This document shows, piece after piece, positions 36,145 to 48,609 of a DNA stretch of 64,000 bases. The notes under the pieces were generated by a model. That model had not been told where the DNA came from and did no database searches. It saw only the letters and a list, made by a program, of their open reading frames with translations. Each line of letters begins with the position of its first letter. Within the stretch, counting starts at the first letter, position 1. The stretch lies in the NCBI RefSeq assembly GCF_964275005.1, contig NC_092701.1, forward strand, positions 37,153,020 through 37,217,019. Reading direction: 5' to 3'. The translations under genes were made by a program, and so were the position numbers. Origin of the DNA: Diadema setosum. Lineage: Eukaryota > Echinodermata > Echinoidea > Diadematoida > Diadematidae.

Positions 36145-39056
36145 TGCCTGAACAATAAATGAGTGCTAAGAAAGTACGTCTGCACCTGCTGCAACCACTG
36201 TCAAAAAGTGCTCGGTATTTGATCGAGTGCCGGTCGAAGCATGATCGAGTTTAGTCGAGTATCAGTCGATAGCAGTCCTGTATGTATCTCTTTACCTGGG
36301 GCCATCTTCCTCGTCAAGCTTAGCTTATGATGATGGTCCCCTGCATTTCATTTTTATCATTTCCTATTGCTTCCTTTCATATATGATATTCGTTCTTGAA
36401 AAAAAAAAAATGTATGTAAGATCCAAACGTTACGAATACTAGCTGTGTAAATGACTATGTAAGTATTTTGTTGATTTGTGGATTTGTATTGATTTTGAAA
36501 TGCAGAAATAAAAACTGAACTGAACTGAACTGTATCGGTCGTGTAGCGGTCGAGTTATTCATGAAACTGCTGAATCCTGGATCGAGATGATCTGAAATCA
36601 ATCGTGTAGCATTCGAGTATAACTCGAGATTATCGGGAACTGAACTCGGGGGAAAAATCCGTCCCGACTACACTAGATTTCTATACGACCGATTCCCGAT
36701 CAGCGCGATCTCTTCTCGATCACTACCCGAGCTGTCGGTGTTCGGGCTTCCTACTCGAATATTTTGGACATGTCCAAAATTATCGTGAAGGAAGCAGGAG
36801 CGATGCCGATCAAGGTAGATCGACCCCGAGCACCAATGCCGAGCGAACCCGACCAGGCTAAAAAAGCTTGATCGGGATTGATCGAGTTGATCTGATCGGC
36901 AGCGGGAACGCACCAGTGACCTTGTAAACACGTCTAATACAGCAAATCTAAGATGAAATACATTGTAATATATTATGGATGTCACACACAAGGGAGAGCC
37001 TATAAAAGGAAATTATCTGAACTCACCAGTCTACCGGGTTACCACCGCGATCCTTGCACGTAATCTTGCCTCCCCATAATGGCAGCCCGGTTGCCAAGAC
37101 AACCAACATCACACAAACTGTAGTTTTCCCTGTCATCATGTAAATATGGAATTCCTTTTCAACACGTCAAACGTTCCCCAGCATGGAATGGGAATGAATC
37201 AATTGGGCTCTTCGGACAAACGTGCTCCCAACCTACTGTATCAGGACACTCTTGCATACGACACGGTCACGGTCAAAGCTCTTTCGACGAATAGGAAAAT
37301 GACGGAAGTTCATACCATTATTTAAGCACTGCAACTCACGTGATAAGGTATCAAGCTTTAAAGACATGTTTTGCTATCGCTAATTGCTTTCTGCACTTAC
37401 TTCTTGACCAAACTTTCCTTTCTCCTGATCTCACATAAAACGCCAAAAGGAAAGATCTCGATCTATAAAGCTTTTCAAGTTTTCGAAAGTCACAGTGATA
37501 TATATTCAATTCAATTCAATTCAAAGGTTTTATTTTCACTTCTTTCAACAGAATGTACAAAAAACATAGATTCGACATGCATTTGAAGGAATGATACATA
37601 CATAGCAAAGAATAACATTTGTCAATAATCATTACAAAATTAGGCATTTTTCATACAGACATATTTATACATTCTGCGAAAAAAAAAAGTGGAGGTACCC
37701 ACTCAAAAGACTATGCTTGTACAACGTGGGCACCTCACAGGAGGAAAAAAAAAGGTGAAAACTTAACTACAAGTGTGCGGGATGAAAAAAAGAAGTGGAA
37801 AAGGGGAAAGGGAAGAAGCAGAAATACAAGTAAAGAGACGAGACAACTAAAAACAAAAAGCCTAGATCAATCGATACATTCAAGATCAAACCAACAGAGA
37901 CTATATTAGCCATATTAGAAGTGTAGAGCGTTGAAAGCGACGAGAAAATGATATAGGTGGTACAATTGTATGGAATTGCTGATAGCAGAACATATTATCT
38001 GCTCTGTGAAGGCACGTGTAATAATGTACAAGTTTGCAGTAAGAAAAACAGGGGATGCGATGTGGAATTCCGCGAAAGACGCGACCTAACAAGCCTATGA
38101 ACAGATGAAAAATCAATAGCATCCTGGTGCTTACAAAACCTACTTACTGAAAAAGATAAACAAACAAAATTAATTTCTTTCTGTTACATTATAAGACTTA
38201 AGGAGGAATGATTTCAATCTTTTTTTGAATGAAAACAAAGAAGGAGCATTTTTTATGTCTGGACTAAGGGAGTTCCAGAATCTTGGGCCTGTATAAATGA
38301 ATGTCTGCTGAGCTAACACAGTTCTAAGCAGGGGCAAGTGAAATTCATTAGACTGTCTTGTTGGGTAACTATGGTATGTCAGGTTACGAGGAAACATAGA
38401 TCAAGTATAAACGGAAGACAGTTGTTATTATAACTATACATAAATTGTCCTAAATGAAATAAAAACAAATCTTTAATTTTCAGAATCTTATTTTCAGAAA
38501 ACAAAGAAGCTGTATGAGAGCAAGGAGCGGCATTACAAATGATTCAAAGTGCCTTCTTTTGTAACAATAAAACCCTATCTAATAATGTTTGATGCGTGTT
38601 TCCCCATGCCAAAATTCCGTAATTTAAATAAGGTAATATCAAAGACGAGTACAGTATAAATAATGAATGTTGGGGAAGAAACAATTTGAACCTGTTAATG
38701 ACGCCTATACTACGTGAAATAATTTTACAAACATAATCTATATGAAATTTCCAAGAAAGTTTAATATCTATTGTGATTCCAAGAAATTTTGTATATGAAA
38801 CACTTTCTAAAACAGTATCATCAAAATAAATATCCATATTCAAATTCAAAATAAATATCCATATTATTCAACTTAGATGAGGTAAGAATGATGGGATGGT
38901 ATCCCTGCCACCATTTAATCTGTTTCCAGTAGAAAGAGAGTATGACAGTTAAGGTCACAGCATCTTGGATGAAACTACGTTCAGGAAGCTCAAGGACGTC
39001 ATTTGTGACTGATCCTCAATATAACAAACCGCTAGTGTCTCACGTATTCTTTCACC
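35107..39056. repeat. Tandem unit 5 of 5 (3950 bp)
   Basis: LINE at 37504-38864, (AT)n at about 36099-36141. Ends at CACGTATTCTTTCACC, after which unrelated sequence (CTCTTGTATC) follows instead of GTTCGTTCATATGC, marking the right border of the array. Confidence 0.95.
37027..37139 (-). CDS. DNase II first exon, copy 5
   Basis: Same 113-base exon with intact start codons and donor; E-box at 37336-37343. As the outermost copy it is the one whose upstream DNA beyond the array is unique, so it may be the ancestral promoter position. A transcript from here would span about 24 kb before exon 2. Confidence 0.85.
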
Positions 39057-39105
39057 TCTTGTATCTTTCATTATTCTTTTGTTTTGCTCATTCGTTGGAC
39101 ACCCC

Positions 39106-39137
<32 letters not shown>

Positions 39138-41340
39138 TTCTTCCTCACCCTTACAATTATTATTTTGGTCTTTCTCAATGCACCGTGATAAACACTTCTA
39201 CGGCAAAATTCCAAGGTAAACAATTTGCTTCAATCATTCAAAGTCTTTGTATATATCATTCAATATATTATATATATATACCGGGTGTCCCCCCCCCCCC
39301 CCAAAAAAAAAAAAAAAAAAAAAAAAAAAAGCGGAACGATGGATTTTCAGTACCTTGCGTTTTAAAAGTGACATATTTTTTGACATCATTAGAAAAAGCA
39401 TCTTCCGCAGAAGACAATGATGCCAAAATCATTAATGTTGGTTCAGTACTTTTTATTCTATACGCCAATTTCTGTAAATGCAGTCATTTTCAAGTTTCGC
39501 CGGATTTTTGCGACTTATGAGATAATAATTTGAGTGCGACACGCGATCCATACGGTGAATATTGTGTAAGCTCGGTGATCTATGTCAACAAAAGATACAG
39601 CTTTCACATTGGGCACAGGCCAGGAAAAAACAGTGTGTGTGTGTGTCTGTCTGTGACATCAACTTTTTTTTTATCTCACCTTAGTTTCTCTAATTCTTCT
39701 CTCCCTAACCCAGAGCATGGCGGGGCGGTGCGTACATAGGGTACAAACTCAAATTTATACATATATACATATACATATACTTATACATATACATTATACA
39801 TAATATATAATACATACTACATTCTACATACTACATAATACATAATACATAATACATAATACATACACTGACAGCCACAACACAACCAAAGCAACACACA
39901 TGTCTGTCAAACAGACTGTAAAAATACGTTGAACTTCCACTCGAATTTACGCAATTCTTCCACTATTGTTAATATGTTTGTGTATAGATGTGTACTTAAC
40001 TGCCCACTATCGTTTTATACTAATTCGTCAGATATCTTTCAAGACGCATATGTCGAAAGCACGTCCAATTTAATTATGTTCATTTTACATTATACCATAG
40101 CTTGTAATTTCATCTTATAAGATGACAAAAGCCCACGGTAAATATACCAGCATCATACCATGCAGTATGTCATACAAAGAGGATCAGGTAAAAGACAAAG
40201 CATTAATGATCATATCATTTTTTCCTAACGTCATAATGCTTTTCACTTTATATAAAGATTTTTAAACATAATAATATTAAAGAGATCAGATTTTGTGTAG
40301 ACCTACTCACTTTTATTACAATCACTTACATTTACAAAGTGTTTGCAAATAAAGCAAAGATTACACCATAACCAAAATAGGAAAGCTCATGCGAACAAAA
40401 ATGATTAAACTTTTGACTGACATTGCACCTTTGAAATACAGCACCGCATTATTATGAGTCCTTCATTTCTTGGTTGCCTAAATTTAGGACGGACATTGAC
40501 ACACGTGCAACGTGTTTTATCTTCTCTCTTTGTTTAAACAACGTAGATAATGCACCATATAACATACTTTACCACACTACTACCTACTACAACTGTGCCA
40601 TAACCGTACATCAGTATCCTATTTGTATTATTCCATGCACCATTTATTTTCACAGTGTTGCAACGATGAAATAACCTATAGGTATCACCGCGTTCAACTA
40701 TGCGCTAGTTCTCAAGACACCTCCTATCATTTCGTATTCCTATAGCGATAAGAAATATCCCATCACACTGTAATTGCATTTCTCAATCATTAATTGGATA
40801 TGAAAGTAGTGTCAAATGCCAACATAATAATTATCATGGACGCAAATTATGTTTGTAAGATCATGGAAACAAAGCAGCATCTATACAATCCGTGATCTAT
40901 AATGACAGAAAATTTGTATGAATGACATTGAGACATCTCAAATTGCCTCACATTTGTGTAACAATGCATATTAAAGTTTTAATTTGTGATTTCGTTATCG
41001 TACAATGACGACCTTCGGTAAGATTTATTAAGAATTTTATAGGCATGGAGGCCCTTTCTCCGGTGTAGCTGTTTTGATCACGTGGTCACTGTTGTAGCTA
41101 TTCATAACCTATAAATACTCTTACTTTATGGGATATACAGTTTGGAAAAAAACACACACCGAATTTCTGATGTTTCAACGACCAGAATATAAATTTTCCC
41201 CTAGAATAACATTTAATATTGTATCTCAGGTGTAGGTTTTATGTGCAAACCTACCACAGGGCATAAATTTCTACAATTCTTTCCAAGGGTGCATATCGTC
41301 ATTATGACGTCACTGCCTATTGAGCGTACTTCAGGGTAGG
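39057..41340. other. Intergenic region between array and gene B
   Basis: No gene seen. Holds poly-C/(TC)n at 39102-39136, a C-run followed by a long A-run at 39289-39330, ACATATAC/ATACATAAT repeats at 39755-39870, and the 3' flank of gene B (39870-41340), which is paralogous to 350-3038. An AATAAA on the minus strand near 40645 could serve gene B. Confidence 0.5.
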
Positions 41341-44300
41341 TCAGGAATGGTTGAGAGAGGCGGGACAGCGGGAAAAGTTTGCAATCAGTGTGTCGAAGGC
41401 GGTCCAGACAGCGGGAATATTGAAGCAAACAGTCCCACCACCTCTTTTAAACTGGCTTTCCTGTTTAAAAGCAAAGACAGAAGTAGGCGACGAAACACAT
41501 TACAAGAATGTTGGTAATCCCAAGTTAGAAGCGGAAGAAAAAAACCTACTTCTATCTTCCCATCCATGCATCTCTCTATCTCTCAGGTTGCACAAAACTC
41601 CAACTCTACCCATCCTTATTGGACATGTATACTTTCACCGATCTCTGTCCTCTATCATTTTTTTTTAAACTCCCGCTATTAAAAAACGTCAACAAAAGCC
41701 TGTATTATAGATGTAGCTCGTCATTATTTAGTGTCGTAAATGGTTTGTACACACAACTTGAACATATAAACGCACATTACATTGGCTTCTACTTACATTC
41801 CTGTTGATGTCGCCTATGCACGTCCACTTCTTATGCTCGCTGATTGCCCATTTAGAATGGTCCTTGGTGTACTTGAAGCTTAGAACGCCATCAAAAGTGA
41901 TATTCTCAACATTTTCCACCTTGTACACTCCGATGCAGAAAGATGGTAGTCTGGTCTTCGAGTTCCTCCACGTCTCAGCATACATATCGTCTCCCAAAGC
42001 AGGTGCCACCCAGTAAGAGTAGAGATCTGTGGCGACCATATACAGTTGTATTCATCATAATCCTTACTACTGGACACATCACTGCCTTAATTGCAACCCT
42101 AACATAGATATCAGTTTCTTTTATACTGCACGCCTCCCCCCCCCCCCGTTTTTTTTTTTTTTTTTTATTGGAGAAATATGACAAATGTTACAGAAGGCGC
42201 GGTCACACTGGCAAAAGATCGAAAAGTTTTAGATCTCGATCCTAAAGATCTCGAAGTTTTGCCAAAGTGACCACAAACTTCCCGCGAAACTTCTCGCTCA
42301 ATAGGGATGTTTCCCCAACCTCTCGCCGATCTTCTCGATCTTTTGCCAGTGTGGCCGCGATTCCATGACGTCATCACAACTACCCACTAGCGTCACCATC
42401 CCCTTATAAAATTCTGCTATCATATATCATTGTGCTTGCACTTAGATAGAATATTTCGTCTTCATCACCATTATCATCAGTGTTTTCATCACCAGTGATA
42501 TTGCCATGGATCATTGTTTCTACCCTCATCGGCACCTTTATGAAATAGGATAGGCATCCTCTCTTTTATGTTGATATCAGTTGCAATATGTGTATCTTTG
42601 GTTGGATATGTGGTTTGCGTATCTATATTCATTTTCGTTATGCCGAGTTTTATCACACTGCTTATGATAGGTATATCCACGTGTAAATTTTTTGTTTTCA
42701 ATCGGTAATCCATCCATGAACATCATGTCGTAAAACCAATCATAACAAGATGGTGCCTATTAACGCCAAGATTTTTATCATCGTAGTCATCATCGTTATC
42801 ACCATCAGTTTCGTCATCGTCGTCATAACTGTCATTACTATTACTTCATTAAAATCACTCTTCAAGAATGCAATTTTTTCACCTTCTTTGAAATTGGCGA
42901 ATTTAGCATAACTGGTGAATTTTTGTCCACCTATAGACGTCAAGTCAACCGACATGTTCCATGGGGCGCTTTCGACGTGGTGGCCCTCAGTTACCAAGAC
43001 AAGGTCGTGAAACTTCGGGAGGAAGGATTGTGGAATGTTTGCGTCGTACACACATGGGTTGTTGTACAAAAACTGGTGAGCTTTGAGAAAGTTTATAAAA
43101 CGAAATCAAATCAAATCAAATTATCTGAGGAGTGAAGAATAAAATATTCTTTTTTTTTTCTTTTTGATCAACATGTCGAGTTTTGCCCAAATAAATGGCT
43201 TTACCGTCTTGCATAACAACTCGTCTTCAATCTGACACAAGCCGACTTGCCAAGTTACAGGAAATAGATGTCTCTTCTTATCTACCAGTAGGTGAGTTGC
43301 TCATCTTAGCAAGTCGTATTATTCTCTCACTATAAAATACGCCATCTTATTTTCAAGTTCAAGTTCAAGTAGATTTATTTCATTTCCAACAAACAAATAA
43401 TTAGGAATACAATAAAATGTTCGTATATACAGATGTCAGGAAATCAGTACAGCAATGCGATGAACATACTAACATGTAATAGAGACACAGGTAATTATCA
43501 ACAGAGATACAGAGAGACGAGAGATTTTCTCGTCTGCGCTGTGATGTTTCCGTTCTTTGTACGTAATAAGTACTGCGAGTGATTCTGTAATCGAGCTTGA
43601 AACATACGACATTAGTGTTCTATCTCTTACTTTTTATTATTGTAAACATAAAAGGGGATTATGCGATTTTGCTAATAGGTTTACTTCAATAAGATTTCAC
43701 ACGATACCCAATGAACGCAAAGGAAACTATCTTCATAACTTTTTAGATGTTGACTCCATTGCGTTGTAATTCCTATTGACAATGTTATTGAGTAGGCCCT
43801 AATCTGCTAATCATGCTAATACTGAGTTACGAAATATTTCCATACTTCCCCGGGACTATGTTCAGTAAAAGAAGAAGACTTTTTAGTCAGCACTGTCAGC
43901 AGTGGTCAGTTCATAGCACCTCAAACTTTGAAGTCTTGAATTATTGCATTTTTAAACAATGGAACGCTTTAAATGAATACAAGAATAACGAATGATATAA
44001 AGTACAGTCATGCAAAACGGAAAATTTACAACAGTAAGACAATAACAAATTTAAAACTGCAGTCTTTTTGCTAAGTAGCAGTTGTGATGGTAGAAGTAAT
44101 AATACTAGTTTAAGCAACTGTCAAAGTAGTATTTGTGTTAGGCATTGTTAGATTTAGTAAAATTGTATGAGTACAACTTGTATGGGAGAAAAGGAGGAGG
44201 AGGCTTGGTGCTACGTATACTTTGCAAATCAATTTAATTAGAAATTGGCAGTAAGCATCGGAAGCACAAGCGGTCAAATGACTGTATGTAAAATCTTTCA

Positions 44301-46493
44301 CATTACCAACTTTGACGAACTCTGAAATCTTCATAGAGATACACAACATGGACTGGCCAAATGACTCGGCGTTAGATGGCCACACGTAACTCTGATCAGA
44401 GCTATTCGGGAATTTCGGGACACTGTGAATCAACCAGAATCCCGATTCTTGATCGAAAGCAATATCACCTGCAAATTGTTCAAAGACAACAGACGAAATG
44501 TTGCAATACCATACAAAAGTATGTGTATTATCAAATCTACACGTAAAGTTTAGTAGATTAACATGACTGGGTGGTTTCTTACCTGGTATGATTCGAGGCC
44601 CAGAAGTGATTTTCAAAATTATTCGCGTGATTGTAGTTTAACAATCAAAACAAACTGAACCAGAATCCCGATTCCTGGTCGAAAGCAATATCACTTGTAA
44701 GATGAATCACGTGATGATGATAACGAAACGAGAAGAAAGAGAAAAAGAAGACGAACTCATAAATTGACAATAGTCAAATATACCGATTGATAAGGAGAGG
44801 GGCATGGTTGCTATGATGATTTGAGGAGGACACAAAAATGCTTCTTAAATCAATTGCTTGATACAAAGCTCGGGAACGAATCCAAAAGTTTGTGTAATCA
44901 GTCTGATCATTCTAAATATTGAATATTTAAGCAATCTTTGATCTACGAGTGAGAGATTGGTACGTTTAGTGCATGATATAAAGAATTTTGCATGTAAAGA
45001 CCTAACTAATCTCTACCTTTCGTGTGACCCTTATGTAAAGACAGCGTTCCATTAGGAAATTCGTCGTTGTACAATACATATACGACATCCTGTGATAAGG
45101 AGAGAAAAAAGAAACATACAGAATAAGGGGAGACTAATAATACTGTCAATAATGATATTGATAATGATAATGATGATAGTAAGTAGTAGTAGTAGCAGAA
45201 GTAGTAGTCGTAGTAGTAGTAGTAATAATAATAATAATAACAAGAAGAAGAAGTTCACCCGTGTAAAATTTATGCATGCCTTCTTCTTTTGTCCTGCTAT
45301 AGCTTGAGCCCCAACTCATAAGTCCTTATAGTGAGGCTGCCATGTCATCATCCTTGTTCGTTGCAATTTGTTGTAAATTTTGACATTTTTTATTCCAATC
45401 ACTATAAAATTCTGAAACTCTGTGCTCAGTATTACTAATTTATGCTTGTTCAAATGTAAAAGTTTAAAAATCATCCAGAGGTTTCCTTCAAATTGTTTGG
45501 ATATTTGTAATGTGTAAAATGAATACTCTATCCTATGCCTTGTATACATTATCATTGATTCTGTTGGCATGACCTCAATATTTCTTGAATACGAACAATA
45601 GGACAGTTTGAAGAGAATGTTGGTGTACCTGACTTTTGTGATTCTTGTAAATTTGCTGCAGAGTTCGGGCCACAGCCTGGTTGGTGTCTTTGAGGGAGAC
45701 CTTAGACCGCGAGAAAGACTGGCTGTTCACATCCATGTACATGTGAGCAACGCCCTCTTTGATGAGCGGATCACTGCTCTTTGAATCGCGGGGGAGCTTG
45801 TAGACAATAAACCTGAAGGGGTGTCAAAGAGGAATATCTTAAAATGTATTATGATCTCCCCCTCCCCCTTTTGAAAGCATCTTTAGTGTCGACACTATAG
45901 AATGCAGAAGTCGCTGCCTACTTTCCCCCTTCCATTTCAAAATTAATGTTCATTTTCCTCACTTTGGTCAAGAGGTGCATGCAAGGGGTTAATAAGCTGT
46001 GACGTCCGATTATCATGCATGTACCGGGAGGAATTCGAACCTAAAAGCGACAGTCAAAATCCAGAATTACAGTACCACTCTTCGATTTTGCTTATTAATA
46101 CGTAAATACACAATATGGAGCTCCATTGTGTATTTTCTTAATGTTTATTAAAATTTCATTCGGATGATGATGTAAAATCATACAGCGAAAGTCACAGCCA
46201 AATGTTTGACTTCATGAAAATAGAGTCCACGGGAACAAATCACACAGTACTGAAAAAACTAGACATCATTTGGTTGAACAACAACACATATTCCTTATAA
46301 TACAATTCATTTCCTCATATCATAGCTGCCATTAAAACAGATATGAATTAACTACAGGTTGTAACACAGATGATATGAATGAAAATCTCCAGTTTTGTAG
46401 TCCCTCAAACCCTGAACACCCTACAAACAAAGAAACACAACTTCTCCTAGAGCCCACACACATAAACATGTACATGCACGCATACACACGCAC

Positions 46494-46526
<33 letters not shown>

Positions 46527-46852
46527 TAAACACCCAAACCGCCCATGCTTCTCAGGTTTCAGTTTCTATTCACATTTTAATAAATCTGTCTTACTTGTAA
46601 TTGCCATCTTTCTTTTGCAATACTCACCTGGCAGTAATATGATGGCAAGGTGGCAAGATGAAGCATTAAAACAAACCACAGCAACAAAACAGTAATGATT
46701 AATCCTCAAACACGACAAAAGAAACCTCCAAAATGGTCTTCGTAGTGAAACATTCCATCAATACCTTATTATATCCCACTTTAACAAATATGCTCCATTG
46801 TTTCTCGTTCATGTAAATAAAGTAATATTAGTACAAAATGCACACACACATA

Positions 46853-46904
<52 letters not shown>

Positions 46905-48249
46905 CCATACTTCATCAGAACAGCGTAATGTTAGCCAATCACGCGTTTCCATCATATTTGTCTGGAGATTTGGTAGTGTATCCTGGAAATTTAATGTCCA
47001 TTATAGTCCAACAAGTCTGACAGCACGAAATATGAAATGCCTAAAGAGAGCAACACTGTCGTGACGATTTTATTTTGGATTATAATTAATGAATATAATG
47101 CTGTCGACAAGAGAGGTGTATTATGCTAACTAGGTATGAATAAAGTATAAACATATTTATGCAAACAGCGTACACAATGTAAACATGTTAATGCTTCTCT
47201 TAGTAGTCGATTTCATAAAGTATGCTCATAAAAACTTATTAATTAGTGTTAATGTTTCCTACGTGTAATGAGCACTAGAGTAGACGGTATTGAGACATGA
47301 CTGTCTCGTCACACTGGCTTGGGCTACGTGAGTGTAACCGATACCATCAATGATTACTTTAATGTGAAAAAATGCTGTCATTAATGTAGAGTGGCAGGAA
47401 ATATCAGCTTTCATGATAGATCATCAGCCACTAATGTCAGAGAGGTGGTGTTAATCTCCTTGGTTATACGTGAAGACATCTGTATACGCCACATTTATTT
47501 AAGGCGCCTTGTTATGACATATTATTCTGAAGAAGTAATCCCATACCATTCCTACCCAGACTACTCGGACCAGAGAGGTACCTCCATGCTCAGACTGTGT
47601 GATTAACAATTCTGTCCGTCTGAAGCCTTGTATTAGGCTGTGTGATTACTATGCATAGGACAAGCTTAAATGTCATTTTTACCTTTGGGAGCAGTGATTT
47701 AAAAAATGTTCAGGATATCACATTTGATGCATATGTTTAGGTCAGTTGTATCACAGAACAACCTACCATATAAAGATTTCGCAATAAATCCTAAAATATA
47801 AAGACATATCACTGATATGTCCTTATATTTTAGGATTTATTGCGAAATTTACTGTTTTTCTCAATAAACCATACTGCAGACAGATTTTGTCTGGAAACAT
47901 TAATCTATTATAACTATTGTTCACATTTTGGAACTGTTTTGAAGCACAAATGCTGTTTCATCCGCAAATGGTAAATTATGCCTTTAATCACGATAGCTTT
48001 GTCATGTGACCTTGTGTACGTATTAAAACATCAAATTTTAAAAGGTGAAAATACTATGTGGATATGATACACTCAGAGGGAAATCTGAAAGGAAAGTGTA
48101 AGAACTCACCAGTCCACCGGGCTACCACTGGGATCCATGCACGTAATCCTGCCATCTCGTCCTGGCAGCCCTGCGGCCAAAGCAAACAGAAGCAACCCTG
48201 CTGCAAAGACAAACAGTATCACACAAATTGTAGTTTTCTTCACCATCAT
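41341..48249 (-). CDS. Deoxyribonuclease II, gene B (seven exons, 368 aa)
   Basis: Complete DNase II model. Exons on the minus strand: 1 at 48110-48249, 2 at 45629-45812, 3 at 45017-45089, 4 at 44307-44468, 5 at 42883-43080, 6 at 41797-42026, 7 at 41341-41460; sum 1107 bases in frame. The signal peptide is unusually long and leucine-rich (VFAAGLLLFALAAGLP) compared with A and C. Catalytic HxK motifs: GHTKG (His 130) in exon 3 and DHSKW (His 309) in exon 6. Family cysteines: RITCMD, MLCISM, PSFCIG, WTCIGD, GTVCF and SRCPAS. Potential N-glycosylation at APWNMS. The protein should be an acid nuclease of lysosome or secretion. The start is the first of two adjacent ATGs. Exon 4 has a vestigial partial duplicate just upstream (44658-44694). 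Introns hold a MITE (42199-42358), a LINE tail and a 71-base hairpin. Confidence 0.9.
42199..42358. mobile_element. 160 bp MITE with about 24 bp TIRs
   Basis: Starts GCGGTCACACTGGCAAAAGA and ends with the near-exact reverse complement TCTTTTGCCAGTGTGGCCGC. The interior has repeated AGATCTCGA words. In intron 5 of gene B; the other paralogs lack it. Superfamily not assigned. Confidence 0.75.
43352..43525 (-). mobile_element. LINE 3' tail
   Basis: TTCAAGTTCAAGTTCAAG followed by TAGATTTATTTCATTTCC is, on the minus strand, an AATAAA-bearing 3' end with a CTTGAA repeat tail. No coding part. In intron 4 of gene B. Confidence 0.5.
44658..44694 (-). pseudogene. Vestigial duplicate of exon 4 start, gene B
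   Basis: ACCAGAATCCCGATTCCTGG and GTCGAAAGCAATATCAC repeat the 5' part of the working exon 4 (44430-44468), 226 bases further upstream in transcription. The flank beyond it (from 44700) aligns to intron 3 of gene C, so this piece sits at the ancestral exon border. Its border reads ACAAGTGATATT instead of CAGGTGATATT. Confidence 0.7.
45178..45250. repeat. (AGT)n/(AAT)n microsatellite
   Basis: AGT triplets with interruptions, then AAT and AAG triplets, in intron 2 of gene B. Confidence 0.8.
45813..48109. other. Intron 1 of gene B
   Basis: Contains a (CA)-rich tract (46467-46528), a (GA)n tract (46857-46898) and the hairpin at 47777-47847. No coding sequence recognised. Confidence 0.5.
47777..47847. 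repeat. 71-base near-perfect hairpin
   Basis: Arms of 35 bases around a single central base: TTTCGCAATAAATCCTAAAA at left and its exact reverse complement TTTTAGGATTTATTGCGAAA at right, the inner GACATATCA/TGATATGTC also pairing. One mismatch seen. Either a minimal palindromic MITE or a transcribed hairpin within intron 1 of gene B. Confidence 0.85.
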
Positions 48250-48445
48250 GTGAACACTGGATTTCTTCTTTGCTGAATATGGCACGTCAATGTTCAGCGG
48301 CAAGGATGAACATGAAGCTCAAAAGCTCAAGCTCAAAACACTGTATTATCACATTAACACCACCACAATCCAAGCTCTTTTGATGACTGGGAATGACGGA
48401 AGTTCTCTGAACCAATATACTCAAACACTGCACTTCACGTGCCAT
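48250..48445 (-). promoter_or_regulatory. Gene B promoter with CACGTG box
   Basis: On the minus strand: CACGTG (48436-48441), GAAGTGCAGTG, TATA-like GAGTATATTGG (about 48416-48426), and GAACTTCCGTCATT (about 48395-48408). Order and spacing match the promoters of the five gene C first exons, so these elements are conserved between paralogs. Confidence 0.55.
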
Positions 48446-48556
48446 GTTACTTTCAAAAGCCTACCACTTTCGCAAAAAGAACTGTTTTGGTTTCGAAATG
48501 TATATCTATTGCACGTCCTTCATTCTGACAAAACATCTTCTCTCTCTGTAATTGTA

Positions 48557-48566
48557 TATGTATATA

Positions 48567-48606
<40 letters not shown>
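48557..48606. repeat. (TA)n microsatellite
   Basis: Long TATA run with G and C interruptions upstream of the gene B promoter. Confidence 0.85.

Positions 48607-48609
<3 letters not shown>

Noticed and set aside
19301-39056. CRISPR-like or ordinary satellite array
   Set aside because: Units are about 4 kb with complex content (exon, promoter, LINE, transposon arm), which neither class has.
19301-39056. Array as pure assembly duplication
   Set aside because: Units differ by real substitutions, not only run-length changes, and borders are sharp; still, copy number needs long-read confirmation.
46467-46900. CA- and GA-repeat frames
   Set aside because: Translations of simple repeats only.
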